38,810 nt of DNA from Comamonadaceae bacterium (GCA_947373185.1 CANBWP010000023.1:1-38810), one strand, 5' to 3'; positions 16,068-25,218 are shown, numbered from the stretch's first letter. A program made the numbers and translations. The notes: generated from the letters alone by a model not told the origin.

Positions 16068-17216
16068 TTAGATCACGATCAGTTCGGCGCGCAAGCTGCC
16101 CGAACTTTTGAGCGCTTCCAAGATGGCAATCAAGGAGGAGGGGGAGGCACCCACTTGATTGACCGCGTCCACAATTTGACGCAAATCGACACCTGGCTGG
16201 AACAAGAACATCGGCTTGTTGGGCTCGCTCACCTTGACTTCGGCATTTTGAACCGCAGCGGTTTGTCCTTGGCTGAATGCGCCAGGTTGAGACACTTCGT
16301 TGGTGGCGGCAATCGACACAGAGATGGTGCCATGTGTGACGGCAGCGGCGCTCACGCGCACATTGCGACTGATGACCACCGTGCCAGTTTTGGCGTTGAC
16401 CACCACACGGGCGGTCGGCTCGCCTGGCATGACGTCCATGTTTTCCACCATGCTCATGAAAGCCACGCGTTGGGTCAAATCTTGAGGGGCCTGCAGTGTG
16501 ATGGACACGCCATCTAAAGCACGGGCCACATCGTCGCCAAAGCGGCCATTGATGGCGTTCACGATGGCATTGGTGGTGGTGAAGTCGCTTTCACGCACGT
16601 TCAGCACAATGCGATCGGCTTTGTCAAAAGGGTTGTCGACCACGCGCTCAACGGTCGCGCCACCTGGAATGCGGGCCGCAGTGGGCACACCCACAGCCAC
16701 TTTAGAGCCAGCGGCGGCGGCATCAATGCCGGTGGCCGTTAAGGCGCCTTGGGCCAAGGCGTAGATTTCACCATCCACACCGCGCAAGCTGCTGAGCAAC
16801 AAAGTGCCGCCGCGCAAGTTGCTGGCCTTGCCGATGGCTGACACATTGATGTCAATTTTTTGACCGGGCTTGGCAAAGCCTGGGAGTTCTCCGGTCACCA
16901 TCACGGCGGCCACGTTTTTGATGTCCATCTTGCCAGTGCTGGCGGCTGTCTCAAAGTCAGACAAAGGACCTTCCATGCTGACACCCAAACGGGTCAGCAA
17001 TGTTTTCATGCTTTGCGCCGTGAAGGACACGTCAGCGCCGTCACCGGTGCCTTGCAAGCCCACCACCAAGCCATAACCAATCAATTGGTTAGAGCGCATG
17101 GCAGCCACACTGGCCAAGTCTTTGATGCGATCGGCCATGGCGCTGGTGCAGCTCAGTGAGAGTGCCAGCATCAGGACCAGCCAAGGGGCCTTGACGTATT
17201 GAATGAATTTTTTCAT
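16068..17216 (-). CDS. flgI: Flagellar P-ring protein FlgI
   Basis: FlgI polymerises around the rod in the peptidoglycan layer. With the ATG at 17216 the protein has 382 residues and starts with a Sec signal peptide (MKKFIQYVKAPWLVLMLALS..., cleavage after AMA). The mature part begins DRIKDLASVAAMRSNQLIGY, and GLVVGLQGTGDGADVSFTAQ follows. The family C-terminus with LRQIVDAVNQVGASPSSLIA is present. An upstream GTG at 17276 would extend the protein by 20 residues but bury the signal peptide and overlap flgH, so I chose the internal ATG although no clear Shine-Dalgarno precedes it. Confidence 0.95.
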   Translation of the reverse strand: MKKFIQYVKAPWLVLMLALSLSCTSAMADRIKDLASVAAMRSNQLIGYGLVVGLQGTGDGADVSFTAQSMKTLLTRLGVSMEGPLSDFETAASTGKMDIKNVAAVMVTGELPGFAKPGQKIDINVSAIGKASNLRGGTLLLSSLRGVDGEIYALAQGALTATGIDAAAAGSKVAVGVPTAARIPGGATVERVVDNPFDKADRIVLNVRESDFTTTNAIVNAINGRFGDDVARALDGVSITLQAPQDLTQRVAFMSMVENMDVMPGEPTARVVVNAKTGTVVISRNVRVSAAAVTHGTISVSIAATNEVSQPGAFSQGQTAAVQNAEVKVSEPNKPMFLFQPGVDLRQIVDAVNQVGASPSSLIAILEALKSSGSLRAELIVI

Positions 17217-17263
17217 AACAGTGTTTGAGCGAAAATGTCTATCCAAAGCAAGATGGCTTCGGA

Positions 17264-18001
17264 TCAGAAAGGCCACAATTTGAGCAAGGCACTGGTGCCC
17301 CAGCCAGCGCGCGTGGCGTTGGCCAAGTCGCCAGAGCCACGGTAAGCAATTTGGGCATTGGCCAAGCGGCGTGATTGAACGGTGTTGTTGGGGGCCACGT
17401 CATCCGGTCGAATGATGCCGGCCACTTGAATGATTTCTGAGCCCTCGGTCAACGCCAATTGCTTCTCACCGCGCAGCACCAAGTTGCCGTTGGGCATGAC
17501 TTCTACCACTGCAACGGCCACCGAGCCATTCAGGCTCGCCTGTTGGTCAGCTGCGCCCGTGCCTTTGTTAGAGACTGAGCCGCCTGTCATGTTGATGCCC
17601 TTCATCAGACCCCCTAAGCCGGCGCCGTAATTTTGCAAACCGGTGGGCACCAAGGTGTTGGAAGAGTCGCGAGTGACTGAACCGTTTTGAGTGCGCGCTG
17701 CTTGGGTTGATTCGTTCAGCAACACAGTAATGACATCGCCCACTTGAAAGTTGCGGCCTTTGCCAAACCAGCTGTCGCTTTGACGGCCGACATAAATGGC
17801 ACCGGTGGCCATCGACTCGCGCGTGTTGACCACAGGATAGACAGGTTCGAACTGAGGTGAGTGCGTCATGGCTTGAGGCGGCAAGACGTTGGTGCAGGCT
17901 GTCATGCTGGCCGCCATCACGATGGCACCCAACACAGCACCTGCGCGGCCGCAAGATGCGCAAACTTTGTGAGCCGTTTTTGCCAGCAAGGTCATGATCA
18001 A
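17264..18001 (-). CDS. flgH: Flagellar L-ring lipoprotein FlgH
   Basis: FlgH forms the outer membrane ring of the basal body. The 245 residues have a lipoprotein signal ending at MTAC (Cys36 as the lipidated residue). Family motifs follow: GAIYVGRQSDSWFGKGRNFQ, VGDVITVLLNESTQA, and near the end RRLANAQIAYRGSGDLA and WGTSALLKLWPF. The signal region is rather long (35 residues), and the in-frame ATG at codon 3 is an alternative start. It lies 5 bases after flgG, within the flgB operon. Confidence 0.95.
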   Translation of the reverse strand: MIMTLLAKTAHKVCASCGRAGAVLGAIVMAASMTACTNVLPPQAMTHSPQFEPVYPVVNTRESMATGAIYVGRQSDSWFGKGRNFQVGDVITVLLNESTQAARTQNGSVTRDSSNTLVPTGLQNYGAGLGGLMKGINMTGGSVSNKGTGAADQQASLNGSVAVAVVEVMPNGNLVLRGEKQLALTEGSEIIQVAGIIRPDDVAPNNTVQSRRLANAQIAYRGSGDLANATRAGWGTSALLKLWPF

Positions 18002-18006
18002 TTGCC

Positions 18007-18789
18007 TTAGAGGTTGTTGTTGATGAACTTCAACATGCCGTCCACTGCGGAGATGGCTTTGGAGTTGATTTCGTAAGCGCGCTGGGTTTCGATCATGTTG
18101 ACCATTTCTTCCACCACATTCACGTTGGAGGCCTCCAAGGTGCCTTGCATCAAATTGCCAGCCCCTGTAACGCCTGGTTGCAACACTTGAGGCGCGCCAG
18201 ATGCAGGCGTTTCTTTCATCAAGTTTTGGCCTTTGGACTGCAAGCCACTTGGATTGACGAAGCGTGCCAATTGAATTTGGCCAATGATTTGCGAACCCCC
18301 CGCTGCCAATTCAACAGACACTGTGCCGTCGCGGCCAAACGTCACGCTAGACGCGGTGTTGGGAATGGTGATGGCAGGTTGCAGCAAAGCGCCATTGGCC
18401 GTCACCAGCTGGCCCGTGTTGGACAACTTGAAGTTGCCGTCACGTGTGTAAGCGATGGTGCCATCTGGCTGTGCAATTTGGAAAAATCCATCGCCGGCAA
18501 TGGCCACGTCCAAAGGGTTCTGGGTGTTGACCATGTTGCCTTGGCCGTGCTGCTTTTCAGTCGCCACCACCCGCACACCGGTACCGAGCATCAAGCCGGT
18601 AGGCGCTTGGGTGTTGGCACCGGTTTGACCACCTGCCTGGCGAATGTTTTGGTACAACAAGTCTTCAAACACAGCGCGGTCACGTTTGAAGCCGGTCGTG
18701 TTGACGTTGGCCAAGTTATTGGAAATGACGTTCATGCGCGTTTGCTGCGCATCCAAGCCAGTTTTGGCAACCCACATGCTAGCGTCCAT
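18007..18789 (-). CDS. flgG: Flagellar distal rod protein FlgG
   Basis: FlgG builds the distal rod and is exported by the flagellar type III system. The 260 residues start [20 protein letters not shown] and contain [20 protein letters not shown]. The C-terminal rod motif [20 protein letters not shown] ends in MLKFINNNL. Length and motifs match the family exactly. The ATG is preceded by AAAGGAGC. It follows flgF by 48 bases. Confidence 0.97.
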   Translation of the reverse strand: MDASMWVAKTGLDAQQTRMNVISNNLANVNTTGFKRDRAVFEDLLYQNIRQAGGQTGANTQAPTGLMLGTGVRVVATEKQHGQGNMVNTQNPLDVAIAGDGFFQIAQPDGTIAYTRDGNFKLSNTGQLVTANGALLQPAITIPNTASSVTFGRDGTVSVELAAGGSQIIGQIQLARFVNPSGLQSKGQNLMKETPASGAPQVLQPGVTGAGNLMQGTLEASNVNVVEEMVNMIETQRAYEINSKAISAVDGMLKFINNNL

Positions 18790-18837
18790 GGCAAGCTCCT
18801 TTTAATCTTTGGTGTATGTTGAAGTCGATGACGAGGT

Positions 18838-19602
18838 TTAAGAAGAAGCGCGCATCATGCTGCCGCCCGACTCATCAACGTCTTTGCTTTGTTTGATCAC
18901 GTTCACTTGCATTTCAAATGAACGGCTTTGGTCCATCAACTTCACCATCACTTCCATGGCGTTGACGTTAGAACCTTCAAGGGTTTGCGGTGACAGGGTG
19001 GTCAATTTGCCGGTCACTGGAATGTCTTCGTTGGGCTTGCCCACTACGCGGTACAAGCTGTCTTCGCGGCGTTCCATGTTCACTTGACTGGCGTCGCGCA
19101 GCAAAATTTTGTCAATCAAAACGGAAACGGCTACGCCTGCTTGTCCGGGATTGGTGGCAAACACTGAACCATCTTTGCTGATGTCAATGAGAAAGCCTGG
19201 CGGTATGGTGATGGCCCCACCGTTTTGACCGCGAACAATCGCGCCATTGCCAGTTTCTAAAACACCTGTGCCGCTGAGTTTCAAATCGCCACGACGTGTA
19301 AACGCCAGTTCGCCATTGGGGGCGGTCACGCCCATGACGGCTTGATCGTCCATGGCCACATCCAAATTGCGGCCCGTTTTCATGATCACACCGGGCTTCA
19401 TGTTGATGTTGTCACTTGAAAAAGCTTGGGGTTGCAAGCGCGATTCAAAGCCTGCGCCTTGTACTTTCAAAGTCAGCATGGCTGACTCAAAGCTTCGCTT
19501 GAAACCAGGCGTGGCCACGTTGGCCAATTCGTTGGTGGTCATCTGGCGGCCAGTCCGCATTTCATTGATGGCTGCCGCGGCATTAAAGGCTAAACGATCC
19601 AT
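18838..19602 (-). CDS. flgF: Flagellar proximal rod protein FlgF
   Basis: FlgF is a proximal rod subunit. The 254 residues begin MDRLAFNAAAAINEMRTGRQ and contain TNELANVATPGFKRSFESAM, a variant of the rod/hook NLANVxTxGFK motif. The C-terminal part has EGSNVNAMEVMVKLMDQSRS and FEMQVNVIKQSKDVDES. It lies between flgE and flgG as usual, 34 bases after flgE. Confidence 0.95.
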   Translation of the reverse strand: MDRLAFNAAAAINEMRTGRQMTTNELANVATPGFKRSFESAMLTLKVQGAGFESRLQPQAFSSDNINMKPGVIMKTGRNLDVAMDDQAVMGVTAPNGELAFTRRGDLKLSGTGVLETGNGAIVRGQNGGAITIPPGFLIDISKDGSVFATNPGQAGVAVSVLIDKILLRDASQVNMERREDSLYRVVGKPNEDIPVTGKLTTLSPQTLEGSNVNAMEVMVKLMDQSRSFEMQVNVIKQSKDVDESGGSMMRASS

Positions 19603-19636
19603 GGGGAAGTCCTGGTGTTAAAGCGAAGTTGAAAAA

Positions 19637-22141
19637 TCAAGAGCGCAAGTTAATGATGGCCGACGTCATGGTGCTGGACGTTTCAATGGCCTTGGCATTG
19701 GCCTGGAAGTTACGCTGTGCGGTAATCAAGTCCACCAATTCTTGTGTCAAGTCCACGTTGGCACGTTCTGTCGCACCGGCACGCAAGGTACCGAAACCTG
19801 CGGCGCCTGGTGTGCCCAAAATGGGTTTGCCAGAAGCGGCAGAAGCCAAGAAGCTAGAGTCACCAATCTGACGCAAACCCACGGGGCTTGAGAAGTTGGC
19901 CAGCAGAATTTTGGCCAAAGATTTTTGGGAACCGTTGGAGAATGAAGCGCTCACCAAACCGTCGTTGCCAATCGTCACACCCACCAAGTCACCCTCTGGG
20001 GCGCCGTCTTGAGACTGTGACAACACAGCGAACGCTGAGGAGTATTGTGTCGAGGCAGAGTAGTCGATGTTAATTTTCAAAGCACCTTTACCACCCGCAA
20101 GGTAAACAGTTTCCAACTGCGTACCTTCGATAGGCGAGACCAACTTACCGCCCGTGTCAAAGGTCAGCTCGCCCTTGTCCAAGTAAACGGGTGACCAAGC
20201 TGGCAGGCCGACATAGCCGTCGGTGCTGGTGGTCTCATTGCCCTGCGCATCGATGTATTTGGGTTGCGGTGTGCCGTTGGAATAGTCAACGTGCTGTGTG
20301 GGTTGAATCCAAGTGGAGGTTTCGCCACGGCCCGCTTCCACAGCTGACAAGCCCCAAATCGGTTCGCCAGAAATTTTGATGAATGAGTCGGCGCCTGTGG
20401 TGCCGCTGGTGAATTTGAAAGCCTTCTTGGTGGTGTCAAACTCAACTTTCACACCGTTGATTTCTTTGGGTGTGAGACCGTCCGTGCGAGCTTCGGCCAT
20501 GGCGTTGATTTTGTCTTGCAAGGCTTGTGTAAATTCAGCCAATGAATATTCACGAATGTCCAAGGTCACAGTAGATTTAATACCGTCCACGGTCACAATG
20601 AATTTATTGTTGGTGGCGTCCACACTGAAGTTGGTGGCCGTGTTCACTGTAGGAGTTGAACCATAGGTCACAGCAGCTGTAGAAGGAATACCGCGCGTGG
20701 CCACTGTTTCAGTGCCCACTGCCGCTGATTTCAAGCCCAGAGCTGAACCAGCAGATGCGCTGACATCAGACAACGTGATGCTGGAGGTATCGCCCGTGGT
20801 ACCAGACTCAAGATAGAACTGTTTGTTCACCGCATCAAATCCAACCTTCATGCCATAACGCTGATTGTTGGCAGGGCTTGTCACCGTGGTGGTGATGGTG
20901 CCTGGCGCGGCTGCGGTGCCTGCGGTGGTGACCACAGTGGTTGTGATGCTACCCACAGTGCTGGTGCTGGTGCTGGCTGTTGTTGTGCCAGTGGCAGCAA
21001 CTGTCGAGCTGCTTGTCACCGTGCCACGCGACACGCCAAATTTGCTGATCAATTGGTTGGTGGCTTCTTGTGCAATCAAATCACCAGTGATCTTGGTGCC
21101 AGCTGGCAAATTGCCCAACTTGGACAAATCAACCGTCACGGGTGAGCCGCTGTTGTCAATGTCCACGGTGAATGCATTGGCTGTCAACAAGCTGGTGAGT
21201 TTGGCGTCGCCATTGGGCAGACCAGCCACCCAGTCATAACTGTTTGCGCCTGATTCTGGCACGATGTTGCCAGATACGGTCGCAGCCACAGAAGTCTTCT
21301 TGGCCGTCAATTCGTCCAATGAGAACAACTGCGTTTTTGCGGTGGTCAACTCGTCCTTCACTTCACTGTAAGGCTTCGTCTGACCGTACTGGTTCACATA
21401 GATTTTTTCGTTGTTCACATCGGTGGCTTGAACCAATGACGCGTTCACCTGGTCTTCGCCCACGAACACGTTGGTTTGCCATTTGTTGTAAGGCACGTTT
21501 TGGTTCGCGTTCGATGTCTTGGTGTAATAGATGGTGGCCAAGTAACCGTTGCCACCGTTGTCATACACCGTGAAGGCGGTTGATTTGTTGTAGGTGGCCG
21601 GGTTAGAGCGGTTGAAGGGCTCGGTAATCACGGCCGCATCGGCTGGGAAGTTCAAACCCAAAGACACCAATGAAGTTTGCTTGGCATCGCCCGAAGTTTT
21701 TTGGGGAATGGTCAACACCACACGTTCATTGACGTTCGCAGAACCGGTCGAGTCAACGGTCGCCGCCATCAAACGTTGGCCTGAAGAGTTGACCACATTG
21801 AACTGCTCGTTCAGCAAGAATGAACCGTTGCGTGTGTAGAGTTCTTGCAAGCCGTCGGCCGAGCGCATGGGGAAGAAACCGTCACCGGTCACCGCCAAGT
21901 CCAGGGCGTTGGATGAGAAAGAAATATTACCCTGTGAGAACTCCTGCGACACTTGTTTCAGTGACACACCCTGACCCACTGTGGAAGAGGCTTTCTGCAA
22001 AGGCGATGTCGCAAAAATGTCACCAAAGTCAGCGCGCGAACGCTTGAAACCTGTGGTGCCCACGTTGGAGATGTTATTGCTGGTCACGCCCAACATGGCA
22101 GTGGCCGCATTCAATCCGGTCAGCGAGGTATAGAAAGACAT
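19637..22141 (-). CDS. flgE: Flagellar hook protein FlgE, unusually long
   Basis: FlgE forms the hook, the universal joint of the flagellum. The ends are canonical: MSFYTSLTGLNAATAMLGVT with NISNVGTTGFKRSRADFGDI, and VDLTQELVDLITAQRNFQAN...MTSAIINLRS. At 834 residues it is about twice the enteric length (about 400). The extra mass is a central insertion of about 290-600, with a Thr/Ser/Val-rich low-complexity stretch (about 374-425). It also holds two similar units, VGFDAVNKQFYLESGTTGD (433-451) and VEFDTTKKAFKFTSGTTGA (566-584), which suggest duplication. The frame is intact. The ATG has AGGAG upstream. Confidence 0.96.
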   Translation of the reverse strand: MSFYTSLTGLNAATAMLGVTSNNISNVGTTGFKRSRADFGDIFATSPLQKASSTVGQGVSLKQVSQEFSQGNISFSSNALDLAVTGDGFFPMRSADGLQELYTRNGSFLLNEQFNVVNSSGQRLMAATVDSTGSANVNERVVLTIPQKTSGDAKQTSLVSLGLNFPADAAVITEPFNRSNPATYNKSTAFTVYDNGGNGYLATIYYTKTSNANQNVPYNKWQTNVFVGEDQVNASLVQATDVNNEKIYVNQYGQTKPYSEVKDELTTAKTQLFSLDELTAKKTSVAATVSGNIVPESGANSYDWVAGLPNGDAKLTSLLTANAFTVDIDNSGSPVTVDLSKLGNLPAGTKITGDLIAQEATNQLISKFGVSRGTVTSSSTVAATGTTTASTSTSTVGSITTTVVTTAGTAAAPGTITTTVTSPANNQRYGMKVGFDAVNKQFYLESGTTGDTSSITLSDVSASAGSALGLKSAAVGTETVATRGIPSTAAVTYGSTPTVNTATNFSVDATNNKFIVTVDGIKSTVTLDIREYSLAEFTQALQDKINAMAEARTDGLTPKEINGVKVEFDTTKKAFKFTSGTTGADSFIKISGEPIWGLSAVEAGRGETSTWIQPTQHVDYSNGTPQPKYIDAQGNETTSTDGYVGLPAWSPVYLDKGELTFDTGGKLVSPIEGTQLETVYLAGGKGALKINIDYSASTQYSSAFAVLSQSQDGAPEGDLVGVTIGNDGLVSASFSNGSQKSLAKILLANFSSPVGLRQIGDSSFLASAASGKPILGTPGAAGFGTLRAGATERANVDLTQELVDLITAQRNFQANAKAIETSSTMTSAIINLRS

Positions 22142-22197
22142 GGTGGATAACTCCTAGGTTTGAGTTGGGTCTTGAATTGAAAAAGTCGTGCGTGTGC

Positions 22198-22944
22198 TTA
22201 AGCACCCACGCGCTGAACATCGGTTAACTTGATGGACTTGCCACCCGTAACTTCTAGCAAAATCGTCTTGTCGGCTTGTTGGTTCACGCCCGTCACAATG
22301 GATTGAATGTTCACTGAAGGGTTGGAAGTTTTGCCCTGGCTTGTGATCGTTGCCTTGAATGTGTAAGCGCCATCTGGCACTTGACCGCCGGCGTCGCTGG
22401 TGCCATCCCAATAGAAGGGCATGTCACCTATTTTTTGGGCACCCAATACTTGGCTGGTCACCAGTTGACCTTTGTCGTTGAACACTTCCAACTTCACACC
22501 TTCTGCACCGGTTGGCAGTGACACGTAACCTTGTGCGGGCTTGCCGCCTTGTGTCATATAAGCAGGGGCATCTGGCACAGCGACCGTTTTGCCAATCATG
22601 TTGGAGCTGCTCATCATGCGTTCGCCGGCCATGCTGTCGACGTAGCCTTTGAGTGTGTCGGCCATGCCGGTGGTGGCTTCGAGTTGTGAGAACTGCGCCA
22701 ATTGCGCCACGAAGGCTTCATTCTTGACGGGGTCCAAGGGGTCTTGGCATTTGAGCTGTGTGGTGAACAAGGTCAGAAAGTCTTTTTGACCCATGCCAGC
22801 GGATGTGCCTGTCTTGGCCGTTAACGTTTCTTGCGCAGCTTGCGCTGTGGTTTTAATGCCGGCGGGTGCATTGATGGTTTTACTTGAATTTGCAGCAACT
22901 GCAGCGGCATTCAAATTGTTGCTATTGGTGGCAGATAAATACAT
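22198..22944 (-). CDS. flgD: Flagellar hook cap / hook assembly protein FlgD
   Basis: FlgD scaffolds hook polymerisation at the growing tip. The 248 residues contain the conserved N-terminal motif GQKDFLTLFTTQLKCQDPLD with NEAFVAQLAQFSQLEATTGM (about 51-96). The C-terminal Tudor/Fn3-like region includes MPFYWDGTSDAGGQVPDGAY. It sits between flgC and flgE as normal, 17 bases after flgC. Confidence 0.96.
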   Translation of the reverse strand: MYLSATNSNNLNAAAVAANSSKTINAPAGIKTTAQAAQETLTAKTGTSAGMGQKDFLTLFTTQLKCQDPLDPVKNEAFVAQLAQFSQLEATTGMADTLKGYVDSMAGERMMSSSNMIGKTVAVPDAPAYMTQGGKPAQGYVSLPTGAEGVKLEVFNDKGQLVTSQVLGAQKIGDMPFYWDGTSDAGGQVPDGAYTFKATITSQGKTSNPSVNIQSIVTGVNQQADKTILLEVTGGKSIKLTDVQRVGA

Positions 22945-22961
22945 GGTGGAAGCTTCCTGGT

Positions 22962-23387
22962 TCAGGTTTTGATGATGTCAATGGTGCGCATCAACATCTG
23001 ACGCGTTGTGTTCACCACTTCCACGTTGTTTTGGTAAGAGCGGGCTGCCGCCATCATTTCAACCATCTCGGTCATTTCATTGACGTTGGCCAAATAGACG
23101 TAGCCGTCTTTGTCAGCCATGGGGTTGCCAGGCTCTTGCATTTTTCGGATGGGCGATGTGTCATCCATGATTTTTTCAACGCGAACACCGCCTGCGTAAC
23201 CCTGCTCATGGGCCTTTTGTTGGCCTTCCATGATGGTTTTGAACATGGGACGTTTGCCGCGGAAGGCTTCGGATTCTTTGCCTGTCACGGTGCCCGCATT
23301 GGCCAAGTTAGACGCGGTGGTGTTCATGCGAGTGGTCTGCGCATTGAGTGCCGAACCCGCAATGTTGAAGATGCGATCAAGTGACAT
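22962..23387 (-). CDS. flgC: Flagellar proximal rod protein FlgC
   Basis: FlgC is a proximal rod subunit. The 141 residues begin MSLDRIFNIAGSALNAQTTR and carry NTTASNLANAGTVTGKESEA. The C-terminal rod helix is MTEMVEMMAAARSYQNNVEV. The family KDGYVYLANVN element is present. It lies 5 bases after flgB, so the two are translationally close. Confidence 0.97.
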   Translation of the reverse strand: MSLDRIFNIAGSALNAQTTRMNTTASNLANAGTVTGKESEAFRGKRPMFKTIMEGQQKAHEQGYAGGVRVEKIMDDTSPIRKMQEPGNPMADKDGYVYLANVNEMTEMVEMMAAARSYQNNVEVVNTTRQMLMRTIDIIKT

Positions 23388-23392
23388 AAGAA

Positions 23393-23776
23393 TCAGTCTC
23401 CGCGCAGTGCTCTGCGAATACCGCTGACGCGGTTTTCAAGGATGTTCAAAGTGGTTTGGTAGTCAGCTGCAACCTGACCAAACTTGGCTTGTTCAATGTT
23501 CATCTCGACGGTGTTGCCGTCAAAGGACGCATTGAAAGGCACACGGAATTTTTCGCCCGCTTCGTTTTCTTGCATGGGCAAAGCCATGTGCAAGTTGTTG
23601 GTGGTGTTCAAAGCGTCTTCACGGGTTTGTTTCAAGACTGACCTGAAATCAATGTCTTTGGCTTTGAAGTGGGGGGTGTCGGCATTGGCAATGTTGCGCG
23701 CGAGCACTTCCATGCGCTTGCTGCGCAATCCCAAGGCCTGCGCGTGGACGCCCAGTGCGTTGTCAATCATGTTCAT
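23393..23776 (-). CDS. flgB: Flagellar proximal rod protein FlgB
   Basis: FlgB is the most MS-ring-proximal rod subunit and the first gene of the long flgBCDEFGHI operon. The 127 residues begin MNMIDNALGVHAQALGLRSK and include RNIANADTPHFKAKDIDFRS. The C-terminus carries AADYQTTLNILENRVSGIRR. A sigma54 element lies about 80 bases upstream of the ATG. Confidence 0.97.
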   Translation of the reverse strand: MNMIDNALGVHAQALGLRSKRMEVLARNIANADTPHFKAKDIDFRSVLKQTREDALNTTNNLHMALPMQENEAGEKFRVPFNASFDGNTVEMNIEQAKFGQVAADYQTTLNILENRVSGIRRALRGD

Positions 23777-23856
23777 GATGAAGGTCCCTTCGCTTTACTG
23801 TCATTGCCGGATTACCGACAGCCCAAAGAATTAAAGTTCTTCGCAAGCAAGACGAT

Positions 23857-23872
23857 TGCAAGAGCCGTGCCA
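23857..23872 (-). promoter_or_regulatory. Sigma54 promoter of the flgB operon
   Basis: Read on the minus strand: TGGCAC-GGCTC-TTGCA. It is a perfect match to the -24/-12 consensus (TGGCACG-N4-TTGC). It lies about 80 bases upstream of the flgB ATG. It implies RpoN plus an AAA+ activator, for which the gene at 30636-31829 is a candidate. Confidence 0.9.
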
Positions 23873-23995
23873 TGCTTTTCTTGCCGTCAGTTGATGACTT
23901 TTTGACGGGCCTGGAATGGCTGCCAGCAAGGCGTGATGCGGGTTTGACGGCACATCACGGGTCAGAGAGGGGGGTGCGTTGCTTGTGCAAGTGGG

Positions 23996-24013
23996 GCGGC
24001 AAGCTCTTGCCGC
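23996..24013. repeat. Perfect GC-rich inverted repeat upstream of flgB
   Basis: GCGGCAAG and CTTGCCGC are exact complements separated by 2 bases. The repeat lies between the LysM-transglycosylase gene and flgB. It could be a factor-dependent terminator for the upstream gene or a dyad protein-binding site about 125 bases from the sigma54 box. Confidence 0.5.
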
Positions 24014-24085
24014 TTTGGGTGAAAGTCAAGTGGGCGAAAAAGATCGCGCCAAGCTTGATGCTTGAGCCGGTGCTGAGTTGGGTGT

Positions 24086-25213
24086 TTAACGCAACCAGAC
24101 CTTGGGTGCTTCCAGCGCTTCGTAGTCGGCAGCTTTTTGGACTTGCAAGCGGATGCGAGCTGCGGCGTTGCTGGCCGGGTCGGAGGCTGGATTCAAAGCG
24201 TTGTTGATGGCATTGCCCATGGAGGCTGCTGCTTGATTGGTCTTGAAATTCTTGAACCCCAAACGGTCTACGGCGTTTTGCATCAAGCCTTGCGCAATCG
24301 ACACCCGGGTCATAGAGCCCTGTGGGTCGCGGCCCTCATACAGGTATTTGGCTTGTTTGCCGGGAATGCCCAAAGGTTCTTCGGGGCGTTTTTCGCCGCG
24401 GGCCGCAGGTTGCAGCACGGCCAAATAGAGTTCGTCCAAAGGCACGGGGCCTTCTTTCTTCAAGCCCACTTTGTCGAAATAGGTGTCAACCAAATGCAAT
24501 TGTTGGTAAACACTCAAACCCAGAATCTGTTTGGGAGCCTTGCCAAACCCCACTTCTGCAGCGCCGCGGTCGGGGCCGTCGCAAAATTGAATGATGCCGT
24601 GACAACGGGCGTTGGACGCCTGCGGATTCATGCCATCGCTTTCCATCAGGGTTAAGCGCGCAAAGTCATCGGGCGAGAAATTGTGTTTGTTAGCGACTTG
24701 CAAGACCTTGTTATAAACATCTTGCTTTTCCACTTTGGGAATAAAGCCCCGAGAGACGGCTCGGTCCAGCGTTTGGCTGAGCACGGGATGGGCCACAGCA
24801 TTGATGTAATTGCCTTTGGACAAGGCGGCTGTGCTCGTGGCTTGAGGTGTTGTGGCTGAATTTGCTGCTGTGTTGCTCTGGGCTTGGCCCGCCTGCCATT
24901 GCGCCAACATGCCCTGCAGTTGAACCTTTTGCCCAGGAAAAATGCTGTTGGGGTTTTTGATGCCACTGTCTGCCGCCAAGGTTTGGGCCCAGCGGAACTC
25001 TTCGGAGGGGCTTAACTTCACGCCTTGCAGTTGGGCTTGTTCTTTCACAATGCTGGTCAAGGTGTCGCCTGCTTGAATGACTTTGACTTGAGCGGGCTGC
25101 GCCTGATCCACGGCTTTGTCGAAGGCTTGGGAAAAGCCAGGACGTGACAGAACCACGCTTTGGGGTGCGGCCTTGCCTGCGGGGGCATTGTTGAAGTTAG
25201 ACTCAATTCTCAT
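24086..25213 (-). CDS. LysM + lytic transglycosylase-like protein in the flagellar locus
   Basis: This 375-residue protein probably cuts or binds peptidoglycan. Residues about 43-99 form a LysM-like unit (VIQAGDTLTSIVKEQ ... IFPGQKVQLQ). Residues about 165-240 resemble the SLT/lysozyme fold: LTLMESDGMNPQASN places a candidate catalytic Glu at 191, and HGIIQF (205-210) matches the GLMQ-type motif. There is no Sec signal peptide. The N-terminus (MRIESNFNNAPAGKAAPQSV) is polar and disordered, like substrates of the flagellar export gate. It lies between flgB and flgA, divergent from flgA. Together with the muramidase-less FlgJ it is a good candidate for a dedicated rod-penetration enzyme, by inference. 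Sequence family membership beyond these motifs is unverified. Confidence 0.7.
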   Translation of the reverse strand: MRIESNFNNAPAGKAAPQSVVLSRPGFSQAFDKAVDQAQPAQVKVIQAGDTLTSIVKEQAQLQGVKLSPSEEFRWAQTLAADSGIKNPNSIFPGQKVQLQGMLAQWQAGQAQSNTAANSATTPQATSTAALSKGNYINAVAHPVLSQTLDRAVSRGFIPKVEKQDVYNKVLQVANKHNFSPDDFARLTLMESDGMNPQASNARCHGIIQFCDGPDRGAAEVGFGKAPKQILGLSVYQQLHLVDTYFDKVGLKKEGPVPLDELYLAVLQPAARGEKRPEEPLGIPGKQAKYLYEGRDPQGSMTRVSIAQGLMQNAVDRLGFKNFKTNQAAASMGNAINNALNPASDPASNAAARIRLQVQKAADYEALEAPKVWLR

Positions 25214-25218
25214 GGTGA

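Larger units (their letters stand above)
23777..24085. other. 309-base intergenic region upstream of flgB
   Basis: This is the only stretch over 300 bases without a gene. It holds the flgB sigma54 element (23857-23872) and a perfect GC-rich hairpin GCGGCAAG-CT-CTTGCCGC at 23996-24013, about 75 bases after the stop of the LysM gene. The hairpin has no T tract in either direction. Space upstream of the sigma54 box could hold activator sites, but no repeated site is clear by eye. I see no small gene with a convincing start. Confidence 0.6.

Noticed and set aside
17217..17276. Upstream GTG start for flgI
   Set aside because: It would place 20 residues before a clear signal peptide and overlap flgH.
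20860..21010. Direct repeats resembling a CRISPR or satellite in the middle of flgE
   Set aside because: The repetitive look comes from Thr/Val/Ser codons of a low-complexity protein stretch. There are no regular spacers.
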